The notes under the pieces are model-generated. The model was not told the DNA's origin, searched no databases, and saw only the letters and a program-made list of their open reading frames with translations. Made by a program: the position numbers and the translations under genes. From the NCBI GenBank assembly GCA_016808115.1, contig JAEQBH010001391.1, forward strand, positions 617,658 to 681,657: DNA of 64,000 nucleotides. The letters are read 5' to 3'. Shown one piece after another: positions 13,052 through 25,389 of this stretch. Every line of letters starts with the position of its first letter. Positions within the stretch are counted from its first letter, which is position 1. This DNA comes from Tetrastigma voinierianum (taxonomy: Eukaryota; Streptophyta; Magnoliopsida; Vitales; Vitaceae).

Positions 13052-13117
13052 AAAACTTGTTCGTTGGACAAAACGACATATACAAATTTATGACATTATC
13101 ACCAAAGGACTATTATC

Positions 13118-13138
13118 TAATCCCCAGCAATACTGCCA
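13118..13138 (-). other. Fossil primer-binding site (unit 1) inside the E LTR
   Basis: Minus strand reads TGGCAGTATTGCTGGGGAT, 87 bases from unit 2. The flanks (CAAGTTGCA before, AGATAATAGTCC after) are shared between the two units. The partner is at 29681-29701. In element F the true primer site occupies this homologous position. Confidence 0.7.
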
Positions 13139-14640
13139 TGCAACTTGTTTGTTGTGTTCCTTTTCTTTTATACTGATTAAAAAGCGTTTTCTTAAGAGGA
13201 AATCATTTTCTTTCTGGTTTTGATCCAGGATTCTGCAAGTGCACAGGTCGAACAAGTAGTAAATTGGATTTAAGTCCAGATATTGATCCCACAGAGATCT
13301 CAAGAATTCTCAATCAACTACCCTGACTACTCAAACTCTATACTATTTGGACTTTGAAAAGGCAACTGAGATGTTCTTAGAAAATATTAAAATAGTAAAA
13401 ACTAAAAAAAGTGACTTAATAACAAAAAGGAATTAAACTCGAAAAAGAAAAAAATCTAAAATAACACCACACCGACGCTTATCTTTTTTAAAGGGAGCAT
13501 TGAAAATACTGCTATTGTGAAAAATCAATTCCTGCAGAATACTCTGTAATTTTACTACATGAACCACAGATTGAAATCTGTCCAAGGACTATGGTAGTGC
13601 AAATTGGATTTCTCCTGAAAGGTACTTTTCATCACCTAATCTTCACTGCTTCTTTCGAATACAGAGGATTAGATAACTACTTTTAAACTGGGTTGCCTTG
13701 TTCTGGGTATTTTTCTTTTTCAATACTTCATACCCAATATTAGACTGCAAACCTTAGCTCCTAAGACATAGGTATAGCATGGGTTTACACTCACTGCTTC
13801 TTCCTCAAAATTAGAACAACCATCCTTTCCTTTGATTAGATCCCTTGCTAACACTCCGGGATTGAACTTATCGGCTCGACCGAGGTGAACTCTCTCGCTT
13901 TCATAAATTGATAAGTCATTCAACTCCAATCTCGCTTCACGTGAGAAAATGATTTATCGACTTACATATACAGAGTTCATTAGATCACCATTATCAGGTT
14001 CGCATACCTTTGAGAAATTGTTCACTACTATCAGGAATGCCTTCTCTGTGTCACTTAGAGGGCCTCTTGGAAATCAGAGCATGAGAGAACCCTTTTATGG
14101 GTATAAGACACTGACATTGGGATCACTCATGCACAAAACAACCAAAGAAATCGATTTCTAAACTGAAGTTCAATAGCCTCTGATAAATTTCTATAAGGAA
14201 AGATAAATTCTAACAATAGAGTCTAATCAATGGAAGTTGGGTTTCTAAATCACTCGATTACACCCCACAATGGCTTGCTAATCAAGAAAACCACTGTAGA
14301 ACGGAAACTGGAAATCCGAATTCCAAAATTTGTCTAGAATTCACAACTGCATGCAATTTGAAGAAATTGAATTCTTGTATTCAGCCTCAATCTTTAATAG
14401 CTAACAACCGCATCCGTAAATTCAAAAGAAAGAAATAATTCCATCGAAAATATTAAAAACTAAAAAATAAAGAAAAGAAAAGAAAATGAAAATACAAGAG
14501 CCTTCTCAAATTACCCATCTCTCTTTTGATTACGAGAGTCGCTTTTTCTTCAAAAGAGTGCAGCCACAGACATAGGTTCCAAGTCAATCCCACTCGATGC
14601 ACTCTTGTGGACTTCAGATTTACTGGCCCAGTTGGTTGTT

Positions 14641-15440
14641 AATGTCGCGACATCGATTATTTGTCGCGACCTTAATTGTCTCAGCTATGTCGCAGAAGTT
14701 TACTTGGTCGCGACTTGCCTTTAGAATCCCTTGGATCTAATGTCGCGACCTCTGAATGACGCCGCGACCTTAGTTCCTCATAACCGAAAACGCGACTATT
14801 AAATGTGTGTCGCGACCAATCAATGATGTCGCAATCTTAGTTCTTTAGACCGATGTTTCACCACCTAACGATGTCGCGACCTTCTTTCCTTTAGAGGGTG
14901 GATGTCGCCATTAACCTAATGATGTCATAATTTTAAATCTTTAGAATGTGATGTCGCGACAACTGAATGACGTCGCGACCTTAAATCTTTGCAACTGATG
15001 TCGCGACCGCTGAATGATGTCGTGACCTGCTTTCCTTGCAACTGATGTCACGACCACTGATTGACGTTGCGACCTTCCTTCCTTGCAGCTGATGTCGCGA
15101 CCACTGAATGACGTTGCTACCTTGATTCCTTGGATCTGATGTCGAGACCGCTAAATGACGTCGCGACCTCTTCTGATTCAGTGTTGATGTCGCGACCTCT
15201 TCTAGATGCCGCGACTTCGATGTTCAGTCTCTTAGAAACCTTATGTCGCACTTCTATTTGGTGTCACGACCTCAAAGTAGTGTCTCGACATCATATCTTG
15301 TTCTTCATTAATTAATGGTTGCCTGACTTGGAGTTTCCTGCTATGACTACCGCTCGCTTCGCCTGCCTTTATGTCGCGACTGGAGTTTTGTGGTTGCGAC
15401 CTTGATTTGATTCTTCATCACTGTCAAGGTGTCGCTTCAA
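14641..15440. repeat. TCGCGA dyad array in the E 3' LTR
   Basis: About 35 copies of ATGTCGCGACC-type motifs at 20-50 base spacing, matching the array at 31180-31990 in the other LTR. In sense orientation it lies in U3. Confidence 0.88.
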
Positions 15441-15467
15441 CAGGTCCTTTCTTCCTCGTTCACTTCT

Positions 15468-18400
15468 TGTCACGCCCCGATTCCCGTTCCGACCCGATTG
15501 GTGAGTCCGAACCGGTTTCGGGGTGCGAAACCATATACTGGGACTCCTTATTTTTATAACCAACAATCATTTACAATTAAATGAACGGCTCAACTGAGGT
15601 ATCCATTAAAATTTATTCACATTTACTAAGTCCCATTTTTATACAAATACACATATATATACATATCTACTACAAAACATCGAGATCATGAACAAGGCCG
15701 TGAGCACCTATCTCCGCAGGATGGCTCGACTTGGTCGTGTGGATTTTCCCTTTATCTCCTTCGCACCTTACATATCATGATTGAACACCCGTGCTAAGCT
15801 TTACGCCTTAGTGGGAAACATATAGACAATAATCCACTTCAATAATAATAATCGTTGTCACCGTTTTTTTACATTTACTTTACTTATGCAAATAACAAAG
15901 TCTATTCTTATTTGACTTCTAACTCATCTCATATTATACATGTAGATTTTATTCTTTCGCATTCCTTATCATTTTCTTTGTTCATATCACTTCCCCCGTG
16001 TCAAGTCTTTTACAAAGCTGTGTAACTCATATCTACTACATGTATGGCATATCATATCTCATCATATTCAAACAACGTGATTCATATACAATGGCAACGA
16101 ACCATATCAAGTCATACATACAATCATGGTCAAATCAAACTATACCTATACATATTAGACTCCTTACCATTATCACGTGTCTAAGCCATTAATCAACTCC
16201 TGCTAGAATTTACGCTTCATGATCCGGGATGCCCGTTAAAAACATTTTACTGCTATATTTAATTTTTATTTTCAAAGGTGTCGCGAATTCGATCCCCTAC
16301 TTGACCCGCTTACGGATTCAAGTCGGAGCTCTACATTCGACGTTTTCAATCAAAACATTTATTTTGTCTTACAATTTTTAAAGTGTGTCGCGACCCGAAC
16401 TCCTCGACTTAATTCGGGGCATGATCCGAACCTGAGTCCCGCTTACTCCGACATTTTCAATTATCTTTCCAAACATGTTGTTTATGTTATTCTATTTTTA
16501 ATTTTACTGATGCGAAAAACACTTCTTCTCGGGCAACCTCTCATGACCATTTACAAATTCAAAAACACCCGTAACATTCATACTTAATACAAGTATTTAC
16601 TAAATGATGCCTTTTTACTATGTCCGTGTAATGTAAAAGATACTTATACAAATACACTTTTAATACCACATCGTTTTCCCTTTCTACTTAGGATTCCACA
16701 TATAGTTATAGAATTCGACATCCACGACACGTATCTCGCCTGGTGAATCCCGCCCGTTTGTCATCTCAAGAGTAATGTGATTTCACATTCAATATTACCG
16801 CCTTCACATATGACTATAGAATTCGACGTCCACGACAGATTCGGGCCAGAATCCCGCCCCGTTCGTCATTCATTAGCAATGTGGATTTCGCATTCACTAT
16901 TACCGCCTCACATATGGCTATAGAAGTCGACATTCACGCATGTATTCGCTATGAATCCTGGCCCCGTCTGGCATTCATTAGCAATGGATTTCGCATTCAA
17001 TTATTACCGCCTCATATTGCTATAGAAGTCGTACATTCACGCATGCATTCAGTTGGTGAATCCTCGTCCGCCCGTCATTCATTAGCAATGTGGGATTTCG
17101 ATTAGGACAAATACGGGTTACCTTCCCGATCAATTCGCTTGGTGAATCCCACAGGCCGGTCATTCAATGATACATTTCATCAATTTACTTTTTATGCAAG
17201 AATTTCGCTATCGTCCAAATACATGCACACATGCATACGTGTGGACACATTTCGAATAACAATCATTCAAATCAATATATATACATATATATTTCACAAT
17301 TAACATTCATAACCGATCATAATCATTATTTCAATTTAATATCACTTTCAGATATCTTTCCAAGATATACGCAATCTATGTACACATTTCTTATGCTCAT
17401 TTACATATTCCTTCACGTATACTCATTCATATACCCATTTACGTATACTCGTTTCATTTGTTATCATTTTCTGGTTATATGTGATAATAATCATATATCA
17501 CTTAACCACATTATGTGTTCATGACATATTGCCTCGCATGTTCACAATCATGTTTCAATTCGCTTTCATTTTCATTTTCCATAATCATTTTCATGTTTCA
17601 TGAACACATCTTTGCATTTTTCATTTTCTACTTTTCCTGTTTCATGCCTATTACCTATAGCACTTCATATCTGTGAAGTATGATGTCTATAGATCACACT
17701 CTCATTCATATTCTCATTCTTTATGAATCTAGTTTACTTAGGAATCGGAATCAATCCTATCGATCATCCAAATTAAAGTTATGGCATTTTCATGCCAACT
17801 AGTCATTTTACCGATTTTCTAGTGACAGTTTGTATTACTATTTTTCCGAGGTCTTAACTCATATTTGACACTATGTCCTTATACTCATTTAAATCTACAG
17901 CAGGTTGTATTCCAACTGAATCACCTTCGATTCGAGCAATCAAACTCAAGTTACGCTCAAACAACCCGACTACTCTATGTCCAAAGTTGATGCAGGAATT
18001 TTTCTTGCACATGGCTCCACTCCTTTGAGTGAATTTTTAGATCACTTAACTGAACATGATAATTTCTGTTTAAGTTTGGTTCTTGAAGTCTATTTTACTT
18101 AGCCACTTGAATCACTCAAATCGGATAAGAAATGAGCAAGTTATGGCCAAAATACGAAACCGGCTCCACAGAAAATTGTATCGAAAGTTCTACCGGTAGA
18201 ACTTAATCCTACTGCGTAATCCTCACAAAAATGACCTGTAAACTTCAGTTCTGTCTGTAGAAGTTCAACTTGTACCGTAGAAGTCCCCTAAAGTGCCTTA
18301 ATATGTTTTCTCACATTTTTCATGTACTTTGATCCCCAATCACTTCTACACTTCAAACACACATCAAAACAATTCCAAATTCATCTTGGAATCTCTTTTC

Positions 18401-19244
18401 TATTCAATTTCATATCTTTCTTCAAAAATCCATCATGGATTTATTCCCAAAACCCTTCTAATATGGGTTAAGACCCATACATAAACCAAACATGATGTTT
18501 AGTTAGGGTTTATTCTAAACCCTAACTCAAAGACTCTCAATTAACCATGAATCCATCCTAAAGGAGAGGATTCTTTGTTTATCTTGTACCATGGGGTTTT
18601 ATCAACCCTATTTTCAAGAATCCAAGGTTAAGATGCAAATCAATCAAAACCCTAGGTTTGGAGACAAGCATTTGGGTTATTATAAAGCTTACAATTCCAT
18701 GTAATCCATACAAAATCCAAAGTTCCATACTTCTCAAAAATCCATCCATACTCAAGGTTAGTAGTTCCATACCTTTTGGAGCTTGGATTTGCTTGATCTT
18801 GGCCTCCCTCTTCCTCTTCCTTTTCTCTCTTTGCTCTTCCCTCTCTCTCTCTACTGGTTCCCCTCAATGAGTAATAATTCTTGGTCTTTAAAACATGGAT
18901 TTCTTAAGGCCATGTTTAGCCTCCAAATAAAAAAACCCATTTTTGACTTTTAACTTTCTCATTTTGCATTTAAACCCTTCCATTCATTCCAATTTCAATT
19001 CCATCTTTTCTCTATTTCCATAATGGCATATAACTTATGGATTTATGTCATTTGCATATAACTTATTAAATTCTATTTCGCATCCCATCCTTGGCTTACA
19101 TCTTTGGGTCCTCAAGGGTAAATTACCACCTTTACCCTTGGCTCGACCACCTTGCCTCGTTTTATTTCCCAAAAATTTCCATTTAGCTTATAATATACCC
19201 TAAACAAGTCCGAAAACTGCTAGGGTATATTTCGGGATGTTACA
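15468..19244. mobile_element. Solo LTR, chromovirus (Tekay/Del-like), 3.8 kb
   Basis: Begins TGTCACGCCCCG and ends CGGGATGTTACA, so both ends are TG...CA, with the CCCG/CGGG-rich termini typical of plant Tekay/Del LTRs. It is flanked by a perfect 5-bp target duplication CTTCT (15463-15467 and 19245-19249). The target phrase is intact in the other E LTR as 'cgttcacttctcctattgc'. No internal region is present, so it is a solo LTR left by recombination. The orientation is uncertain: the TGTAACATCCCG start read from the right suggests minus. ORFs inside are short and unsupported. Confidence 0.88.
16697..17105. repeat. Four tandem units of about 105 bp within the solo LTR
   Basis: Units begin near 16697, 16805, 16909 and 17013. 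Each has the order 'cacatatggctatagaa', 'cgacattcacg', 'tgaatcccgcccg', 'gtcattcattagcaatg', 'attaccgcct'. Confidence 0.85.
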
Positions 19245-19435
19245 CTTCTCCTGTTGCAACATCATTAAGCCGCCGGTCATTCCCGCCGCTTTCTCGCCTT
19301 TTACCGCAATATCCTTCTTGAATTTTGCCGTATAGCAAGCTTTGGTGAGTTATTCAACGCTTCGCACATAAATCATTCTTTAGATAGAAATCAATCGAAA
19401 TATGGACTGAAAATGGATGACTTTTAAGCTCAACA
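19245..19435 (-). mobile_element. Element E, 3' LTR, right portion
   Basis: Continues the LTR interrupted at 15467: 'cttctcctgttgcaacatc' matches 32010-32030, and the end 'ggactgaaaatggatgac' with 'ttttaagctc' matches 32190-32221. Confidence 0.88.
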
Positions 19436-19455
19436 AACTCTCCCAAACTTAAATT
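19436..19455 (-). other. Polypurine tract of element E
   Basis: Minus strand reads AAGTTTGGGAGAGTTTG directly next to the LTR end. This is a purine-rich primer for plus-strand synthesis. Confidence 0.7.
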
Positions 19456-21469
19456 TTGCTTGTCCCCGAGCAAAGAAAAGAAAGATTTGTTTGTCCTCAA
19501 ACAAAAGGACATTTTTCTGTTCTGTTTTTGCAGTTGCATCCAATTTAATTGAAAGATTAGAATTGCATTCTTTTCTTGTATATTTAGCTTCAAGTCCAGA
19601 TGAAGGTTAGTCTCTACTCAATCCGGTGTACAAAACTACATTATTGAATTTATTTTATAAATAGTATAGTTAGTTGATCCTGCTGAGAAGTAGGTTGGTC
19701 TTCTTCTTCTTTTCTTAGTGAGTCAGTTAACCCTTTGAGGTCCTTCACAGTTTTGATCCTTTCAATATTTTCCAAATTCCATATGCTTGTTGTTCATATT
19801 GATCTCCACTAATGTAGGTAATTCCACTAAGATCAATCAGCCCTTTCAGTTTGTAATTCCCCGTGCTTGAGTCATGGGTAGATGGATGGAACTTTTAGGT
19901 TAAGATTACCCACTCTTTCTCCTTCTTACTGATCATTTGGCCCCTTCTTTTCCTTGCAATTTCTTTAGTTGATTCCCCAAACTTCATCTTTAGGGTATCT
20001 TCTTGATTTGTTCTGTTTAAAATTGTTCATTCCCATTTCTCTTTTGTACTTCTCATTGTTTGAACTTTTTCTCTGCCACCTTTCAGGAATAGTGCAATGT
20101 TCTATCTTTTTAGGTTTTCTAACACTCTTAGCGAACTTTTGGTTAGTAGCTCCCATACCAGGCATTAGGGTACTAGGTGTTGAAACACCCCTAAAACTTA
20201 ATTGTTCAAGAGAGTTAGCCACAAGACAAACTTCTTCCTTGCTTTCTTTTCGTTGCATCCTCCTACTTTAGATCTTTTCTTTCTTCATCCTTTCTCAGAT
20301 TTTCCTTTCTTTCCCTAAAAATATACATAATTCCCCCAAACTTTATCTCTTCTCCTTTGAATCTGCAATCAAAGGTTCTTGTCGGGAGGATTGATTATCT
20401 CGGGATGGCTGGGATATCCAATGGCTTGTTTTGAAGATAAGGATTGTTTTAGCTAAATTCAAAGAACTGCGTATGTACATATAAATAAGAGGTAGCCGAA
20501 TGGCTCAAACTTCCAAGGATGGCCCGTGACTTATTTCCTAAGCGGCTTGTACACCTAGGATTTCGTTTCTGATCAATAATCTAACACTGCTCTAGAATTC
20601 GTTTGATTAATGCTGACTAACCCTAAGGATGTCCTTGACTCATTTCGCCTGATGAGGAGTTACATGATTTAATACCAATTTGTTCTTTGGCTTACTGCTC
20701 ATACTCAAACTCAAGAATATATTTTATTCCTTCAATTGTGTATAATCTTTCCTCTTTATTTCGACTATCGCCTAAATTCAAGTCACTGGTGCAATTTTGT
20801 GTTTCAATTGAATTTATGTCTTTTCGCCTTTATTCGCAATTATTTGTGTTTCAGCCTATCTTCTAAAACTAATTCAACTAGCTCAAATTGTGATATGTCA
20901 GCATTTTCATTCCTGAGCTAAATCCTACTGTTATTCTACTAACAATTAAAACAAAAAGTAACAACACAATCTAACTACAAACAACATCAAACAAATTTTC
21001 TTATTTTATTCATGAGATTGTGCAAAAGTTGAGAATAACAGGCTGGAAGTGAGGAAGAGATGGATCAATCAATGGGAAGATTTATTTTCTTCTTTTTGGG
21101 GGAGGAGCAAAGATATTGGGGGGATCCAGATCAAGGGTAGCCAAATTAGGCCAATTCTGGGAAACTCATTTCGCCTCTCTTCTTCTTGTCATTCTCTCTC
21201 TATCTCGCTCTTCAAGGGATCAATTCGTTGGTGAGATCAACCTTTGTTCGTGTCATCTTGCCTCATTCCTAGTGTGTTCTTCATGTCATGCTCCATTTCA
21301 GTCATGTGATTTCTAAAAATTTGGATAGGATTGCTGTTAATCAATCCAAATTTTCAAGCCAAATTCTTTTCCTTGGCAGACTCATTGTCATCAAGCACTT
21401 GATCTCTGTCTTTCATCTCTTTTCAAAGTCCTTGAGCAATGACATGTAGAGGAATTTGAATCCCTTGAT
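19456..21469 (-). other. Element E 3' untranslated region
   Basis: About 2 kb between the 3' ORF and the LTR. It shares blocks with 991-2900 of F. No frame with recognisable content. Confidence 0.5.
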
Positions 21470-23008
21470 CTACTCCTTAGTTTTGGCTTCCTGATCTGAA
21501 TCCCTTTCCTTTATGAGTTTTAGGAGTTGAGAATAACGATCAAACGGATTGTTGTAAAATGACTCATGGCTCAGCTGTAACTTCTTCAGTAGATCATGAT
21601 CTCTCTCCTCCATTTCCTTCTTGAATCTGTCCTCTTGATGCTCCAGGATCTCTTTCATCCGCACTTCCTTCTCGTTTATTTCTTCTTCCATATCGTTGAT
21701 CTCTTCTTTCGCCAAATGCCACATACTTCTTCCTCGTCTCTGTCAGCCTCTTCCCACTGTTGATCTCTTATTTTCAATTATGCTTCATACACTTCCTCTC
21801 TGAATTTTTGTTGGAGGCTCCATTTCTCTTCTCTTTCTTCCATACTCTTCTGAATGGAACTGAGCATCTCCATTATTTGATTATTCCCCTGGGCTCCCCT
21901 AGAGCTTTCACCGTGCCCTTCAAATCACTGCTCGATAGGGAGAGCTAGCCAAGCAAGGTTGAGGACCCATTAGCTCTATCATCTTGTTCTTTGTCCTCCG
22001 AAAAACATAAAGGTGTTCCCTTCTCGACGTGCTTCCGGATCTTCTTCTTCTGGATCCTCGCAACCGTATGGTGTCCTCTTCCCGGTCTTGCATTCTCATT
22101 TTCTTCTCTCGAATCGTTTCATTATAACCCTTTTTTCTTTTGATTCCTTGGCCCTTGCTTACTCCCGTCAAGGTTAGGTGGTGAAACTCAGCACTTTTCT
22201 TCTTCCCAAATTCTCTCACACCTAAATTTCATACATAGCCTCATGATGGCTATGTGGTGAGGGATCAAACCCTTTTATTACCTTCATGATATCTCATTAT
22301 TATTTTAATGATAGCTCCAGAAGATTAAGCTATACTTTTTAGCATGGTATAGAGAATGATTGCTTTTTTGTTCTCTTAACGCGTACATGCTTGCAGAACC
22401 ATAACAAAAGCCGTGGAAATAAACCATACCTTTGCCTCTTTTGTCAAATCTCCCCTGTTTATAATCTTTTTCTCTCCCCTTCCTTAACCCATTTCACTTT
22501 TACCTTCTTTCCATCTTTCGGCTATCTTTCACCAAGGTTATCCGTTATCTTCTTTGTATTTTGGATCCATGCTTCGCCTTCCATTCGTATACCATTTATG
22601 GTTTCCTGCATCCATATGGCACCCAAACTCCTCCGACATAAAATGTAGTTCTCCTTCCTCCCAACCAGTTGGAGCAAACTCTCTAATCACTGCTACATAT
22701 CCGCATTTCGATGTTTCTCTTAAGTGCACTTTCCCCAACCCCTGCTCTATTAATTCCTTGAAAGGGGAGATGAGTTGGCTGAAGCCTCTTTCTCCTACAA
22801 ACCCCTTTCTAGCATAGTGCTTCTTCCAGATGGAGAAAGCTTCTTCTGAGACGAACTCTTCTTCCTCTCCTTCTTGCTGATTTTATTTTCCCTTTTTCAT
22901 CTCAGCGTTTTGTAACCTAAGTTGGAACTTCCGTTGTTCCGACGGGGCCCGTTCCTCCCTTGCAGGTTCCAGATGAACTTCCCTTTCGGGCTCAGTATAT
23001 TCCTCCAT
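21470..23008 (-). pseudogene. Element E 3' ORF (env position, plant-transposon domain plus coiled coil)
   Basis: The minus frame opens at 23008 with MEEYTEPEREV, meets a stop after about 39 codons, then continues as EEEEFVSEEAFSIWKKHYA, FVGERGFSQLISPFKELI and YVAVIREFAPTGW to about 22640. This pattern (acidic lead, 'F.S..A...Y', 'ERGF', 'VREFYAN') is that of the putative plant transposon protein domain found downstream of integrase in Athila-type elements. The C-terminal piece (21470-21724) is a strongly charged coiled coil (EEINEKEVRMKEILEHQEDR). The biochemical function of this family is unknown. Frames in between are broken, and I cannot show a transmembrane segment. Confidence 0.6.
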
Positions 23009-23285
23009 GATTTACTGATGGACAAGCATGTCTGCCATTAGAGAAATCGGAAGGTTTTTAGGAAGAAGTTCTGATTTAGGGTTTGCAAGAATTGAAAACC
23101 AAAGAATATGCGAAGATGAAGAGTTGTATTTGCTTCAAGGAAGGAGATGGTAGTGGAGGGAGTTTCTCAACAATATAAATTCAATCATTATCAGGCTCTT
23201 TATTACTTCATTTATTTGCGCTTGTCGCACTTAAATTTCCTCAAATGCACTGTAAAGGTCGTCATTAAATTTAGGCAATTAAAAG

Positions 23286-23600
23286 TCAGCCTACCGGCAA
23301 CTTTCTTTTTCTTATGTCGCGACTTATTATTGTTTGTCGCGACATAAGTAAGTTGTGGGAGGATAATAAATCTTCAGGTTGCGACACCTGGTATTTCTCC
23401 CCCCTTTTGGTAAATAAGCAATTCCATGACCTACTTGAGTTGTCGCGACCCCAGTTCCTGTTTACCCAAATGTTCGTCACTCCTCAATGTTCTTGTCGAC
23501 ATAACTTTTGGTCACTTCCACCCGTGCCCTTGTTCTCCTTCGCATTCTTACTGTTATGACTAAATTTATGTCGCGACATAAAATCGGTCGCGACTTAGTC
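23286..23600. repeat. TCGCGA dyads upstream of the E 3' ORF
   Basis: A cluster of about seven motifs, including the hairpin CTTATGTCGCGAC...GTCGCGACATAAG at 23313-23348 and pairs at 23441, 23568 and 23587. This is the same motif as the LTR arrays but lies inside the element, 0.3-0.6 kb upstream (in sense) of the 3' ORF start. Confidence 0.7.
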
Positions 23601-24365
23601 ATGACTTGCCCTAAATTTCTGATGATCGATGTTTTTCACTTCTATTAATTTTCACATTCTTAAGACCAATAAATTATATCAATAAATTATTCAATGACAA
23701 TTCGAAACATGCATTCATTTCAATTTCATAGAATTTATGTAGGGAGAAAGTACTCCCCTTTTCCAATTCGTTGTATCTGTGAGTCTTTGGGTGATCCTGG
23801 AGTTTGTTCCTTCTCACGAGCCATTCGATTCGCCCATAGGCCCTACTGCAACAATTTTTAAGGATTAAATTGATCGAACTCTAGCAACACAGTCTTATAA
23901 TTATGACTAGATCTAAAGAAATTAGCGAGTAAATTAAAAAAATCTAAAATCTATAGGTTGCCTCCATATTTGCTCTTTGTTTGAGTTCTTGTTGGACTTT
24001 CTTTGATCCTTCTCTCTCAATTCCCCAACTGTAGTTCTTCCTTTTCTTTTTTCCTCTTTGAGATAGTGCTTGATCTTTGTTGTGTACTTTGAATTCTTCC
24101 CCAACATCAGTCCTATGTGTAACTTCTCGAGAACAGTGCCAGCATCCTTGTATATGGTCACTCCATTTGATTTCAGCTTCCTTTGAAATAATCTTAATCT
24201 GAGTTAAACTCTGTAAAACTTTGATCTACACTCTGAACTCTTTCCTTAGAATCTTTGATCTTATTTCTTTGTCTTGTCCTTGTATATTCTAGCATTATCA
24301 CTTAGGCTTCATTTCTCGATTCTTCTAGTTCATTCAATTGGAAGCGAATCTCTCTTCCTTTGCAA
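23601..24365 (-). other. Element E spacer between integrase and 3' ORF
   Basis: About 0.75 kb with short frames only. The strand's 23934-24161 frame is lysine-rich without a recognisable domain. Confidence 0.4.
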
Positions 24366-25109
24366 TTACAAATGAAGTTCAACTTCTTGATAGCCAACAT
24401 GACTTTGTATTCCAAATTCAAGAGGAGGTGACATGGTTTGCACAAAACCACTGCGTATGGGGACATCGATGGGAATTTTGAATGCAGATCTGTTAGCCCA
24501 AGAAGTGCGTCGTGATTTGGAAGACCAATCTTTCACCTGCTTTGGAACTACAGTCTTCTCCGGGATCCTTTTAATCTCTATTGGAAATTGCAACGTCATT
24601 AGTCTGGGGTGATAAGCTAGGCTCATTATATGTTTGATCCATATATCAGGCTTTACAAAATATTTTCATTTTTGCAAAGTGAAATACATCAGCGATAATA
24701 GTCATGGGTGTTAGAATATGTAAGAAAATGTTCTTTGCAAGAAACTCACGTGTTAGCATCATTCTTTGGACAAGCTATTGCTTCCACCCATTTGAAACGC
24801 AATCCCTTTGCTAGCGGTATGTACAAATTCGAATGATGGTGGGGAAAGGGTCATAAAATCTATCCCCGTCGTAATTTGCACCACCCGATATGCCTCGTAG
24901 GGGCATTTCATTTATCTTCTTGATATTCCCAATCTTTTGGCATCTATCATAATTGACCCCATTGGCCACAGTCGAAGATAGTGGGCGATAAAATCCCGAG
25001 TGGAGTATCTTATAGGTTGTTCTTTCTCGGGAAAAATGTCCCGTATGGTGATGCATGGCATTCTATTCATAATCTTGCATTGCTCGCTCATGCACATCTT
25101 TATAATCAT
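24366..25109 (-). pseudogene. Element E integrase
   Basis: Two diagnostic parts survive on the minus strand. At 24811-25056 the zinc-binding/core start reads HHHTGHFSRERTTYKIL, HSGFYRPL and NEMPLRGI, then FYDPFP, matching Athila 'GGHFG..RTA.KVLQSGFYWP...RCQ..GNIS.RNEMP...F..DFMGPFP'. At 24366-24626 the C-terminal half reads AYHPRL, VKDWSSK and SAFKIPIDVP, then PLEFGIQ, matching 'AYHPQT..RKDWS..LDDALWAYRTAFKTPIG'. Catalytic D-D-E residues cannot all be placed because of frameshifts. It would insert cDNA in the nucleus. Confidence 0.85.
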
Positions 25110-25389
25110 GTGACACCTCTTTTAAATACTTGATGGTCATCGGATGTAGTACTATTTGTGATTCTACGAGATTTCTTCTCACATTTGGTAGCTGAATTCT
25201 GAGGAACTACTCCCTGAAGCCACGTAATTCAAATATCAGCATACATTGGAGTTGGGTGACAATTGAAGCAGTTGCTCATCACGGGAAGTTCTCTGGTAGT
25301 CTTGTCTCCTCTCTTATGTCTTGTTTCTTTTACTACGGACAAGTGATCAGCTATCACATTGTCACAGCCATACTATCTTTAATTTCAGA

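Larger units (their letters stand above)
12959..15467 (-). mobile_element. Element E, 3' LTR, left portion
   Basis: Aligns block by block with 29528-31990 of the other E LTR: the opening 'ctctttctgagtgatatgg', two fossil primer units, 'ctgcaagtgcacagg', 'tttactggcccagttgg', a TCGCGA array and 'cgcttcaacaggtcctttc'. It is interrupted at 15467 by the chromovirus-like solo LTR and resumes at 19245. Apparent ORFs at 13720-13929 and similar are inside non-coding LTR. Confidence 0.88.
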
